DNA of 64,000 nucleotides from Paenibacillus oryzae (lineage in GTDB: Bacteria > Bacillota > Bacilli > Paenibacillales > Paenibacillaceae), in NCBI RefSeq assembly GCF_001675045.1, contig NZ_LYPA01000065.1, positions 310,001 to 374,000 of the forward strand, given 5' to 3'. The notes beneath the pieces are model-generated. The model ran no database searches, had not been told where the DNA came from, and was given only the letters and a program-made list of their open reading frames with translations. The position numbers and the translations under genes are program-made. The number at the start of each line of letters is the position of its first letter. The stretch's first letter is position 1. Below, piece by piece: positions 25,480 to 33,176 of this stretch.

Positions 25480-26564
25480 ATGAACGCCTCCGCGATTGCT
25501 GCAGCCGCCATTGTCAGGACAGAAGTTAAAGCGATAAGCAGCAGCACAATTTTTAATTTGAAGGTTGTTAAAAGCATCAGCGTATTTTTAAAGTCGATCA
25601 TTGCTCCGAATACGAGAAAGGAGATAAGCGGACCCGGCTGAAACAGGCTGCTGAAGGAAGCGGCTATAAAGGCATCCGACGTAGAGCATATCGACAGGAT
25701 AAACGCAAAGCCCATCATGAACATATAAGAAAGAATAGGCTGATCGGAAAATAAAGCTAAAGCGCTGCGATCAACCGCCGTCTGGATAATAGCCGTTAGC
25801 AGCGCTCCAAAAATCAAATATTTACCCATCTCGAAAAATTCATCCGATGAATGGGACAATACCGAGGTAAGCTTGCTCCTCCATCTCCCTTTGGCTGCTG
25901 TTTGGACGCTATGGACGTGCGAGCGGCTGGAGCCTGCGCCATTTTCCTCATGGATGTGTCGGGTACGACTTCCAGGATGTCCTGGACTGTGTGCGACCAA
26001 CGATTCGTTGTGCTTTAACGGGCTTTTTTTCATCCATTTACTTAAGATAAGCCCGATGATTACCGCAACGGTAAAAGCAACTGCCATTCGCGAGTAGGCA
26101 ATGCCAGGGGACAGCCGAAAGGCGCTGTAGGTGGAGGCGAATACGACCGGATTGACGATCGGTCCGGCCAGCAGGTAAACGATGCCTATGTAAGCCGGCA
26201 TGCCTTTTGCGATTAGACGCCGTACAACCGGTATCATGCCGCATTCGCATAATGGAAAGGCGATGCCCAGAAGCCCGCCGAACAAAACGCCGGCAACAGG
26301 ATTTTTGGGTGTCCATTTTTTAATCGTTTCGTCCGTCACAAAAGCCTGCAGCAGCGCAGAGAAAATAACGCCCAACAGAATAAAAGGAAAAGCTTCAAGA
26401 ATAATGCTGATAAAAAGTATTTTGAAGGACTGAAGGTTGGCCGGCTCCGTAAGACGCAGCAATGCCCCGGGCAAGCTGCCGCTGGTTAGAATAAGGGCAG
26501 CCATCATAAGGCAGCCCGCGGCTAGCGTTGGAATACCAAGCCGAAGCAGAAGCTTTTGTTGCAT
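25476..26564 (-). CDS. ycgR: YcgR-like DUF318 permease, Zur-controlled
   Basis: 362 aa from the second of two close ATGs (26564), 6 nt after AAAGGAGG. Eight or so transmembrane helices in two related halves with LPLCECGMIPVVRRLIAKG and SICSTSDAFIAASFSS, the conserved halves of the DUF318/ArsP permease family. The cytoplasmic loop between them is His/Ser-rich (HSPGHPGSRTRHIHEENG, SRSHVHSVQ), fit for binding metal. First gene of the ycgR-ycgQ operon. The upstream site TAGTAATGATTACGA overlaps the start of transcription. Confidence 0.87.
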   Translation of the reverse strand: MQQKLLLRLGIPTLAAGCLMMAALILTSGSLPGALLRLTEPANLQSFKILFISIILEAFPFILLGVIFSALLQAFVTDETIKKWTPKNPVAGVLFGGLLGIAFPLCECGMIPVVRRLIAKGMPAYIGIVYLLAGPIVNPVVFASTYSAFRLSPGIAYSRMAVAFTVAVIIGLILSKWMKKSPLKHNESLVAHSPGHPGSRTRHIHEENGAGSSRSHVHSVQTAAKGRWRSKLTSVLSHSSDEFFEMGKYLIFGALLTAIIQTAVDRSALALFSDQPILSYMFMMGFAFILSICSTSDAFIAASFSSLFQPGPLISFLVFGAMIDFKNTLMLLTTFKLKIVLLLIALTSVLTMAAAAIAEAFI

Positions 26565-26581
26565 AAGCATCCTCCTTTCGT

Positions 26582-26611
26582 TAGTAATGATTACGAATAA
26601 GGTTTATTATA
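26582..26611 (-). promoter_or_regulatory. Zur box and promoter of ycgR-ycgQ
   Basis: Read on the minus strand, TATAAT (26611-26606) with a TCGCCA -35 at 17 bp is followed by TCGTAATCATTACTA (26596-26582), which differs from the perfect Zur palindrome TCGTAATNATTACGA by one base. It covers the predicted transcription start, so binding of zinc-loaded Zur would block transcription. Confidence 0.85.
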
Positions 26612-26651
26612 GCTTATGCAACAGCTTCTGGCGATAGGACAACCTCTGATT

Positions 26652-26828
26652 TTATTTGTTGTTTTTTCTTCGCAGACGAGCCTTTACGATAAAACCGGCG
26701 CCTGTGCTAAGCAGAAACAACAAGCTGAACAGCAGCACCAGCCAGCCGTTATGGGCGATGGATATGGCGGTTGCGCTCATGAACAGAACCGATAACACCG
26801 CAAAAAACAGAGATAATGATTTGGACAT
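26652..26828 (-). CDS. Small membrane protein, DUF5325-like (58 aa)
   Basis: A 58-residue open frame from ATG 26828 with AAGGAGCG seven bases upstream. The sequence begins MSKSLSLFFAVLSVLFMSA, has two hydrophobic helices split by SIAHNG, and ends with a very basic tail (VKARLRRKNNK). This fits the short DUF5325 membrane proteins of Bacillales (YlaF type). Function unknown. It ends 88 bp before the ycgR start and is oriented with that operon, but the Zur promoter lies between them. Confidence 0.75.
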   Translation of the reverse strand: MSKSLSLFFAVLSVLFMSATAISIAHNGWLVLLFSLLFLLSTGAGFIVKARLRRKNNK

Positions 26829-26964
26829 AATGCACGCTCCTTGCAGCTTCGTAAAATTTTCAAAAATGTTTTGAATTTCAGGATAGATTGTTTAAGCCTC
26901 GCACATAATATCTTTGCAAGCTTGCAACACAACAACGTGCAGAGGACGAAAGGAGAAATACATC

Positions 26965-27180
26965 ATGGCTAGCAACCGCAGCAACCAACTTATTGTTCCA
27001 CAAGCGAATCAAGCCCTGAATCAAATGAAGCTGGAGGCAGCTCAGGAGCTTGGCGTACAAATCCCGGCAGATGGTTACTACGGTAATGTTTCCACTCGCG
27101 ATGCAGGCTCGCTTGGAGGCTATATTACCAAAAAGCTGGTACAAATCGCCGAGCAACAACTTTCCGGCGGTATGCGTTAA
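26965..27180 (+). CDS. ssp: Alpha/beta-type small acid-soluble spore protein
   Basis: 71 aa from ATG 26965, which has CGAAAGGAGAAA upstream. Standard alpha/beta SASP: a variable N-terminus, QALNQMKLEAAQELGVQ with the GPR protease site region, then GYYGNVSTRDAGSLGGYITKKLVQIAEQQL. These proteins coat DNA in the forespore, protect it from UV and heat, and are degraded by GPR at germination. The residue after the scissile Glu is Ala (LEAAQE) rather than the usual Ile/Phe. A perfect terminator follows. Confidence 0.95.
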   Translation: MASNRSNQLIVPQANQALNQMKLEAAQELGVQIPADGYYGNVSTRDAGSLGGYITKKLVQIAEQQLSGGMR

Positions 27181-27214
27181 AACCAATTCATTACAAACAA
27201 TCCATGTTGAAAAC

Positions 27215-27246
27215 AACAAGCCCAAGGGAAACCTTGGGCTTGTTTT
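27215..27246 (+). terminator. Terminator of the SASP gene
   Basis: Perfect 13-bp stem AACAAGCCCAAGG-GAAA-CCTTGGGCTTGTT followed by T. Confidence 0.92.
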
Positions 27247-27330
27247 ATCTAGCCTGCGCAGCCTGCAAAAGAGCCTCCCCCCATTGTGAAGGAAGAGGCG
27301 CCGGATCGTCAATGCCGTCATTTCAAGGAT

Positions 27331-28317
27331 TCAATACGTCTCCATCCGAAGCCGCTTGGACAGCCGCTCGTCGCTGAGCCAGCCTACGTAGGAGCCGATG
27401 GTTTCATAATGCTTGTTCATAAGCAGCACGCCGACAAAAGGATATTGCTTCCGCTGACGGTAACGCACGTCGGACCAGCGCACCTCGAAGCCCCAGTCAT
27501 GCTCTTTGACATCGGCGCACGCAAAGCTGGTAAAATAGAGAAATGAAGCGATGGCGGGGTCGCTTTTTGACTTTTCTACGGCGGGATGGCTGGAGCAGCG
27601 CACCCGATCGACCCAATGCAAGGAGTCGTTGCGCAGGGTGCCTACATGAAACACGCCATCGCGGTCCTCCTTAACAATATTCCAGATGGATAACGATATG
27701 GTTGGAATCGCCATGTACGTATCGCCGCTCCTGTAGGATTTGTCTATCCGCTGCAGCCGCTCTACCGTTTTGCGGGACGAGGCAGTGCGCCATGCAAAAT
27801 ATACGCCAAGAAAAAGGTACATAACCGGAAATAGCACAGCCGGATCGGCAATTCCCGCTGCCCAAGCCAATATGGCGATGATATGGGCGGTAAAAATGAC
27901 GGGATCAAAAATGTGGATGATATTCCACGAAATCCACTTTTCGTTAAAGGGGCGCATGGCCTGAGTGCCATATGAATTAAACAGATCCGTTAACACATGA
28001 AGCGAAACCGCCAGCAGCGTCCAGCCGGCGATATGAAGCCAAGGCAATCCTCCCCGATAAATCAATTGCAGCAAAATGGTGATGACAGCTGTCCATGCCA
28101 GAATGGCGGGGATGGAATGGGAAATGCCGCGATGATTGCGGATATAACACGCATTGCCGCGCAGCCGGAGCAGATTGTCCAAATCGGGAGCCTGCGAGCC
28201 AGCCACGGTCCCGATCAGCACTGCTGTATGGACGGCGGGACTTGCCGCCACTACGGGATCAACCATCGCCAGACCGGCAAGGCCAATGCCCATGACCAGA
28301 TGTGTGCCAGTATCCAT
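27331..28317 (-). CDS. yfhP: YfhP/YdjM-like DUF457 membrane-bound metal-dependent hydrolase
   Basis: 328 aa. The N-terminus MDTGTHLVMGIGLAGLA is characteristic. It has His/Asp motifs HLVMG, GSQAPDLDNLLR, RNHRGISHSIP and LHVLTDLFNSYGTQ, the metal-site pattern of the LexA-regulated YdjM family, plus several transmembrane helices in the first ~190 residues and a soluble C-terminal part of ~130 residues. In Bacillus subtilis yfhP lies in a region with an ssp gene, and here a SASP gene is adjacent, too. The substrate is unknown. The start follows AAGGAGGC. Confidence 0.85.
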   Translation of the reverse strand: MDTGTHLVMGIGLAGLAMVDPVVAASPAVHTAVLIGTVAGSQAPDLDNLLRLRGNACYIRNHRGISHSIPAILAWTAVITILLQLIYRGGLPWLHIAGWTLLAVSLHVLTDLFNSYGTQAMRPFNEKWISWNIIHIFDPVIFTAHIIAILAWAAGIADPAVLFPVMYLFLGVYFAWRTASSRKTVERLQRIDKSYRSGDTYMAIPTISLSIWNIVKEDRDGVFHVGTLRNDSLHWVDRVRCSSHPAVEKSKSDPAIASFLYFTSFACADVKEHDWGFEVRWSDVRYRQRKQYPFVGVLLMNKHYETIGSYVGWLSDERLSKRLRMETY

Positions 28318-28402
28318 GTATAAGCCTCCTTGAGGGTTGTGGGCTTAGTATCCGCGATGGCAGGAAACTTTATGAGGATGAAAAAGAGGGGACTGACGCC
28401 AA

Positions 28403-28681
28403 ATGTACATTTGTTTTGCAGAATACAAAATCATGCCGGAGCACAGGGAGCCGTATCTGGCTTTCGTTAATAAACTGGTGGAGCAGGAAAGCCGCGTGAA
28501 GGTTTATGAAGGCAGTGATCAGCGCGAGCTTTTTGTGGAGATATGGACTGCGCAAAGCCAGGAGGAGGCGGACGCAATAAAAGAAGAGCGCTGCGGGGAG
28601 CGCTCTTCCTGGCATGCCGTTTCGCAATGGATCGCCGGGGGAGAGGCGAAGCTGCATGTATGGACCTTTAAGCCGATCTAG
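28403..28681 (+). CDS. Small dimeric alpha/beta-barrel (ABM-like) protein
   Basis: 92 aa. The pattern beta (MYICFAEYKIMP), helix (HREPYLAFVNKLVEQ), beta (VKVYEGSDQRELFVEIW), helix (SQEEADAIKEERCGE), beta (KLHVWTFKPI) is that of the ferredoxin-like antibiotic-biosynthesis-monooxygenase/EthD superfamily. GAGGGGACTG lies upstream of the ATG. Many family members have no known substrate. It sits between divergent yfhP and convergent gerQ. Confidence 0.7.
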   Translation: MYICFAEYKIMPEHREPYLAFVNKLVEQESRVKVYEGSDQRELFVEIWTAQSQEEADAIKEERCGERSSWHAVSQWIAGGEAKLHVWTFKPI

Positions 28682-28703
28682 CCTTTAAACCGTTATCTCA
28701 TTG

Positions 28704-29216
28704 TTAGCTCATTGGCGTTCCGGGAGTGACAACGCCGCCCTGGAACGGGTATTCATAGTTGATTGGCCCGTCGAACGTAACATAATCAAGATTCAGCATC
28801 AGCAGCAGATAACGCATGCCAGTTGCCGAGTCGCTAATAATAATATGATCCCGGCCAGCCGCTTCAATTACGCCCTTGAAGATTTTGGCGTTCCACTCGC
28901 GGTTGTTTTCGTATGTCATATAGAAGGTAGCCGTTTTGCCTCTGTTCAGGCGCAAAATATTTTCCACATAGGATTCTTCCCGTGATGGCTGCGTCGTATA
29001 ATTGGTACCCGACGGCGTCATGTATCCCCCGCTTGTAGCTGTGGGCGGAACCGCCGCCTGCATGGTTGCCATATGTCCCGTTCCATATGGGCTTTGCCCA
29101 TAATAACCATAAGGCGTATATCCGCCTTGCATGCCATACATCGCGTTAGCGTTAGGCATTGCGGCATTTTGCATAGCCGCCATGTTGGCTCCTTGCTTGT
29201 AGCTGTAGTTGCTCAT
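28704..29216 (-). CDS. gerQ: Spore coat/germination protein GerQ
   Basis: 170 aa from the ATG at 29216 (MSNYSYKQG). The N-terminal half is a low-complexity Gly/Tyr/Met/Ala/Pro coat sequence; the C-terminal ~80 residues are the highly conserved GerQ domain (ESYVENILRLNRGK, FYMTYENNREWNAKIFKG, AAGRDHIIISD, RYLLLMLNLDYVTFDG). In Bacillus GerQ is cross-linked by transglutaminase in the coat and is required for the cortex hydrolase CwlJ to localise and act during germination by Ca-DPA. The broken cwlJ lies directly upstream on the same strand, with which it would have formed an operon. Confidence 0.95.
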   Translation of the reverse strand: MSNYSYKQGANMAAMQNAAMPNANAMYGMQGGYTPYGYYGQSPYGTGHMATMQAAVPPTATSGGYMTPSGTNYTTQPSREESYVENILRLNRGKTATFYMTYENNREWNAKIFKGVIEAAGRDHIIISDSATGMRYLLLMLNLDYVTFDGPINYEYPFQGGVVTPGTPMS

Positions 29217-29239
29217 AAATGTAATCCTCGCTTTCGATT

Positions 29240-29364
29240 TTAATAAACGACCGGACATTCGCCTGCTTCAGGCACAAAAAAACAATGCGATTTGAAGCGG
29301 CCTCTGCCCTCATCAGCCGCGCGAGCACCTTGGTATCTTCCGAGTTGGCCTTGATAACTGCCAT
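29240..29364 (-). pseudogene. cwlJ: cwlJ remnant (cortex-lytic enzyme), internal deletion
   Basis: The ATG at 29364 opens MAVIKANSEDTKVLARLMR, the N-terminus of CwlJ. After ~22 codons the sequence jumps, in another frame, to GRFKSHCFFVPEAGECPVVY and a TAA at 29240, which is the CwlJ C-terminus (RFKSHCFY...C..VY in Bacillus). About 100 codons of the middle, including the SleB-like catalytic core, are absent. The 125-nt remnant is not a multiple of three. It lies 23 bp before gerQ. The match to CwlJ is from memory but both ends agree. Assembly error should be excluded. Confidence 0.85.
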
Positions 29365-29601
29365 TTGAGCTCATTAAGGCGACTTTTTGAACTGTCACTA
29401 ATAGGCGATGCCCCACATGGATAACGTATGGAGAGAAAGTCAATTTGGTGCATCATGATTTGTCACAATTTCAGTGTCGAATTGATGAACAAAACAGGTG
29501 AGCGTTGTCACGATAGCCTTTTTTCGGTATCATTAGAAACGATTCATGAATGAATGTTAAACGACTCACATGTCTGTCGTATAACTCGGGAGGCTAGCTT
29601 T

Positions 29602-30459
29602 GTGCTGAAAGATTTAATAACACTGACGAAACCACGGCTTCTTAGACTAAATATTTTTGCTGCTTTCGGCGGCTTTTGGGTGGCGTCTAAGTGGGATTTT
29701 GATTTCTTGCTGATGCTCTGGATGCTGATTGGCTCCACGTTGACCATGGCTTCCTCGACGGTAATCAACAATTATTGGGACCGGGAGCTCGACTTGAAAA
29801 TGGATCGAACGAGAGGCAGAGCCGTACCCATGAACCGGATCAGCCCGCCCGTGGTGCTGGCTTACGGCCTTGCGATGGGTGTTGCGGGGATAGCGGTTTT
29901 GTTTCTGCTGGTCAACCCCATTACGGGGTGGCTGGGCTTGCTTGGCTGGTTTTTTTACATTGTCATTTATACGCTGTGGCTTAAACGGACATCAACCTGG
30001 AGCACTTCCGTTGGGGGAGTGGCAGGGGCGATGCCTCCGGTTATCGGATATTGCGCCGTAACCGGCGAGGCGGATATGGGAGCATGGCTGCTGTTCGCGC
30101 TTCTGTTTCTGTGGCAGCCCGCGCATTTCTGGTCGCTTGCCATCCGCAGAGTCGAGGAATACCGTGAAGCCGGGTTTCCGCTTCTTCCCGTTGTCAAAGG
30201 AGTCAAACGGACCAAGCTTCAAATGATTCCTTATGTTTTGCTGCTTGTTCCGGCTGTCATCTTTATGTATGTATATGGTTATTCGGGCATTTATTTTCTG
30301 ATTATTGCCGGCTTGCTCACCATTGCATGGCTAATTCACACCATCGGCGGCATAAAAGCCAAGGATACGGAAAAATGGGCCAAGGTCAATTTTTTGATCT
30401 CCGTTAATTATTTAATGATTGTTTTTGTTGCAATGATTGCCAACACACCTCACGCCTGA
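29602..30459 (+). CDS. ctaB: Protoheme IX farnesyltransferase (heme O synthase)
   Basis: 285 aa from GTG 29602 with CGGGAGGCT upstream. UbiA-type prenyltransferase with about nine transmembrane helices. The first Asp-rich motif is NNYWDRELDLKMDRTRGR, and the second region (EDIDYRR-like in the family) reads VEEYREAGFPLLPVVKG, typical of CtaB/CyoE. It adds a farnesyl group to heme b to make heme O, the precursor of heme A for aa3 oxidase. Followed 41 bp later by a Sco-type copper chaperone gene. ctaA, often adjacent in Bacillus, is 16 kb away here. Confidence 0.93.
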   Translation: MLKDLITLTKPRLLRLNIFAAFGGFWVASKWDFDFLLMLWMLIGSTLTMASSTVINNYWDRELDLKMDRTRGRAVPMNRISPPVVLAYGLAMGVAGIAVLFLLVNPITGWLGLLGWFFYIVIYTLWLKRTSTWSTSVGGVAGAMPPVIGYCAVTGEADMGAWLLFALLFLWQPAHFWSLAIRRVEEYREAGFPLLPVVKGVKRTKLQMIPYVLLLVPAVIFMYVYGYSGIYFLIIAGLLTIAWLIHTIGGIKAKDTEKWAKVNFLISVNYLMIVFVAMIANTPHA

Positions 30460-30500
30460 TATTATGGAGGGCGAAATGATGGCGAATGGGAGTGTTAGGC

Positions 30501-31106
30501 ATGAGCTTTTTAAAAAGGCATGGATTTAAGATTGCAGTACTGTCTTTATGCGCGGCCATGGGGGTTTATCTTCTGTTCACCTATGTTATCAAGCCCGCGG
30601 AGCCGCTGCCGATGCTTGGAGCTGCGCCTGCATTCGAGATGCAGGATATTAAAGGGAATGTTGTTTCGCTGGATTCAACAGCAGGAAAAGTAAGGCTTGT
30701 TTATTTTTATTTTGCCAACTGTCCTGATGTTTGCCCTCCAACCACCTTTTTGCTGTCCGGCGTTCAGGACAAGCTTCAGGAACAAGGAAAACTGCCTAGC
30801 AAGGTGGAAATGATATCCATCACATTTGATCCGGAGCGGGATACGCCAGAGGTGATCGAAAACTTTGCCAAAAGGCTGGATGTCGATTTTGACGGATGGC
30901 ATTTTTTGAGGGGCGAGGAGCAAGCGACAACAGAGCTTGCCGATGCATTTAATATCGGGGTCAAAAAGCTGGAGAAAGAAAACACGTTTATCCATTCCAA
31001 TCTGATTGTACTGGTTGACCAAAATGGCGAGATAAGAGAGTGGATAAGCGGAACCGATGATCAGACGGTAGACTACATCGTTTCCCGGGTCAATAAGCTT
31101 TTTTAA
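30501..31106 (+). CDS. SCO1/SenC-family copper chaperone/thioredoxin-like protein
   Basis: 201 aa from ATG 30501 (GGGAGTG upstream); an ATG five codons earlier is possible. One N-terminal membrane anchor (FKIAVLSLCAAMGVYLLFTYV), then a thioredoxin fold with copper ligands FANCPDVCPPT and a histidine in TFIHSNLIVL. Sco proteins load copper into the CuA site of cytochrome c oxidase. The position after ctaB fits oxidase assembly; the oxidase structural genes are not in the window. Confidence 0.92.
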   Translation: MSFLKRHGFKIAVLSLCAAMGVYLLFTYVIKPAEPLPMLGAAPAFEMQDIKGNVVSLDSTAGKVRLVYFYFANCPDVCPPTTFLLSGVQDKLQEQGKLPSKVEMISITFDPERDTPEVIENFAKRLDVDFDGWHFLRGEEQATTELADAFNIGVKKLEKENTFIHSNLIVLVDQNGEIREWISGTDDQTVDYIVSRVNKLF

Positions 31107-31110
31107 GCAA

Positions 31111-31482
31111 TTAAAATTCGTCTTTGCTCCATTGTGTGGCGGGATCGGTCGCGGGATACATAATCTGCGCCTCGAATCCCGCCTTTTCCAATTGAGCTAT
31201 CAAATACTCTTCCGGGGTATGCTCCACGCCGGAATAGCCCCTTCGTGTATAAATATGCTCCGCATCCGGGAACAGATCACGGAGAATGCCCCTGATTCGT
31301 TTGCCGGAGGAATCGTTGTCGGTAAACAGAAAAACCTGCCGGTCTCCCACCTCTCGTCTCAGCTTTTCCAGCTGTTCTGTGCCCGGCGTTCCGAAGGTGC
31401 AGTAGATAGGCACGCTGCTATCCAATACCCGGCGAAGTCTGCTTCTGTCGTTTTTTCCTTCTACGATAATGACACTGTCCAT
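31111..31482 (-). CDS. yusF: Toprim-domain protein, YusF-like
   Basis: 123 aa from ATG 31482 with TGGAGGAC upstream. A stand-alone Toprim domain: IIVEGKNDRSRLRR with the catalytic Glu, FGTPGTEQLEKL, FTDNDSSGKRIRG with the DxD metal pair, then EEYLIAQL. Small Toprim proteins of this type relate to the RNase M5 (RnmV) and DnaG-type nucleotidyl transfer/hydrolysis fold; the substrate of YusF is unknown. It is tail-to-tail with sco. Confidence 0.88.
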   Translation of the reverse strand: MDSVIIVEGKNDRSRLRRVLDSSVPIYCTFGTPGTEQLEKLRREVGDRQVFLFTDNDSSGKRIRGILRDLFPDAEHIYTRRGYSGVEHTPEEYLIAQLEKAGFEAQIMYPATDPATQWSKDEF

Positions 31483-31529
31483 GCTTGTCCTCCACATAAT
31501 TTATTATCCTATTTTATCGCAGCAGGAAA

Positions 31530-31556
31530 GACGGTTCAACCGAGGGTTGAACCGTC
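31530..31556. terminator. Hairpin between the YjcZ-type gene and yusF
   Basis: GACGGTTCAACC-GAG-GGTTGAACCGTC, a perfect 12-bp stem. The T tract is weak in both directions, so it may be a terminator or an mRNA-stabilising hairpin. Confidence 0.55.
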
Positions 31557-31590
31557 ATTTGTCTGTTTGCACATTAGTCAAAAAAGATGA

Positions 31591-31701
31591 TTACCAGCAG
31601 AAGCCGACACATAAGATGACAACGAGCAAAATATACAATACAAGCACAGTGCCGATGTTAGAATGTCCATGACAGCCAAATCCTCTGGATACGCCACCCA
31701 T
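31591..31701 (-). CDS. YjcZ-family sporulation peptide (36 aa)
   Basis: A 36-residue frame from ATG 31701 behind GAGGGGTGA. It begins MGGVSRGFGCHGHSN and ends with a single hydrophobic helix IGTVLVLYILLVVILCVGF, the pattern of the very short Gly-rich YjcZ sporulation proteins, which are membrane- or spore-associated and of unknown function. A longer frame upstream has no ribosome-binding site. Confidence 0.75.
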   Translation of the reverse strand: MGGVSRGFGCHGHSNIGTVLVLYILLVVILCVGFCW

Positions 31702-31828
31702 CTCCGGAGTCACCCCTCTCCTTGGTCCATGAAGCCAATGCGCCGTGTTGCAGTCTCTTGTTGCTCGAGGGCTGCCGCCGCTAGGCACAATGTATCCTAT
31801 GCTGGCAGATGGAATATGCCTTGTGCGT

Positions 31829-33010
31829 CTACCCAGCTTTATGAAAATTGGGTGCGGCAGGCGCGATGGAACGGGTTCGGCAGAAGGGTAAAAAAAGCAG
31901 CGCCGTCATCAAGGCTAGAAACGCGATGTAATAGGGAGAGATATGATCCCTCAACTGCCCCGCCAGCATTGGTCCAAGGAAGGAGCCGATCGAAAAGGCG
32001 ATAGCCAAAATGGAAAAGGTTCGCCCGTATCTTGCGCCGCCGCTCAGCTCGATCAGCAGCGTGGACATGGCGGGCATAATGATGCCTTTTGCCATTCCAA
32101 CGCCAAGCAGCATAACGGCAAGGGGGAGCGGAAAGCCCGTAGCGATACCGAAATATACAAGCGCCAGGCATAATGCCCCCCAGAGCGTCCGCTGAAAGGA
32201 AGGTAGACGGTTCAGGAAAAGCATGCTTAGCGTAACCAGCGCTCCGATGCTGACTACTGAAAACAGCAATCCGGTCGTAAGCATGCCTTCCTTGCTGCTT
32301 GCCATAAGCGGCAGCTCAAAGCTAAGGATGCCTTGCGCGCAGCTTAACGCAACGGGAAGCAAATAAACAACAATTGGCACATTAGCGTCCTTAAGCGTGT
32401 TTTTTGGCTGAAGCGGCTTTTTGACGCGGTTCGGGAGAGCAGCTGCCTTTTCGTTCATTCTGGCATGAATATCCCGAATAAAAATCAACGCGCATAGTGC
32501 GGTGACAACCAGAACCCAGCCCAGCACGGTAAAAGCGGTTGAAAACCCGATTTTGGCAACCAGATAAGCGCCTGCCGCGGGAGATACAACTGCGGCCAGC
32601 GTATGCACCAGTCCATTGCCTGCCATCAGCTTTCCTTGACCCTCCGGGTCGGTGGTCAGCCTGGCCAACAGCGCCAAGCAAGCGGGCGACAAAAAAGCCA
32701 GCACAAAGCCGCTGATTGAACGAAGCAGGAGCAGCTGCCAAGGGTCTGTGACATAAGCCTGGAAGAGCAAAATAATGCCGGCCCCCAACAGGCTGAATAC
32801 GATAAAGAGACGGCTGCCGAACCTGTCCACCCCGTAACCGGCAATGACGTTGCCAGGCAGATGGGTAATGGAATACATGCCCATCATCAGACCGATAAAG
32901 GAGGGAGCTGCCCCGATCGAGATCGCAAACGGCGTCAATATGGGATATTGGGCATGCAAATCAAAAAACGCTACAAACAAAAACAGATATAGCCAAAGTG
33001 CGGTTTTCAC
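31829..33010 (-). CDS. MFS transporter
   Basis: 393 aa from a GTG preceded by AGGAGGCC. About 12 hydrophobic helices with the MFS signature between helices 2 and 3 (AGYGVDRFGSRLF), and a central basic loop (LPNRVKKPLQPKNTLKD). The first helix contains FFDLHAQYPILTPFAISIGA, resembling small drug or metabolite exporters. Substrate unknown. Monocistronic. Confidence 0.82.
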   Translation of the reverse strand: MKTALWLYLFLFVAFFDLHAQYPILTPFAISIGAAPSFIGLMMGMYSITHLPGNVIAGYGVDRFGSRLFIVFSLLGAGIILLFQAYVTDPWQLLLLRSISGFVLAFLSPACLALLARLTTDPEGQGKLMAGNGLVHTLAAVVSPAAGAYLVAKIGFSTAFTVLGWVLVVTALCALIFIRDIHARMNEKAAALPNRVKKPLQPKNTLKDANVPIVVYLLPVALSCAQGILSFELPLMASSKEGMLTTGLLFSVVSIGALVTLSMLFLNRLPSFQRTLWGALCLALVYFGIATGFPLPLAVMLLGVGMAKGIIMPAMSTLLIELSGGARYGRTFSILAIAFSIGSFLGPMLAGQLRDHISPYYIAFLALMTALLFLPFCRTRSIAPAAPNFHKAG

Positions 33011-33103
33011 GGCTGCGGCCTCCTATCGTTTGAAAAAGTCCGTTATCTACTTGTACGCCATAATGGGACGGGATATGTCTTGCCGCCAACGAAGACAGTG
33101 GCG

Positions 33104-33132
33104 TTTACGGACCGTTCGGGGTAGGCTATAAT
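33104..33132 (+). promoter_or_regulatory. Promoter of the 148-aa membrane protein gene
   Basis: TTTACG and TATAAT are 17 bp apart, giving a ~38-nt leader that contains the GGAGGGG site. A second perfect TATAAT (33159-33164) with TTGTAA at 17 bp lies closer, but would start transcription inside the ribosome-binding site. Confidence 0.6.
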
Positions 33133-33176
33133 GTTTTGTAATACATATAAGCTAGGTATATAATGGAGGGGTATGG

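Noticed and set aside
29152-29364. The 70-codon frame starting at the cwlJ ATG as a real small protein
   Set aside because: Only the first ~22 residues resemble a protein family (CwlJ); after the deletion junction it reads out of frame and runs into gerQ.
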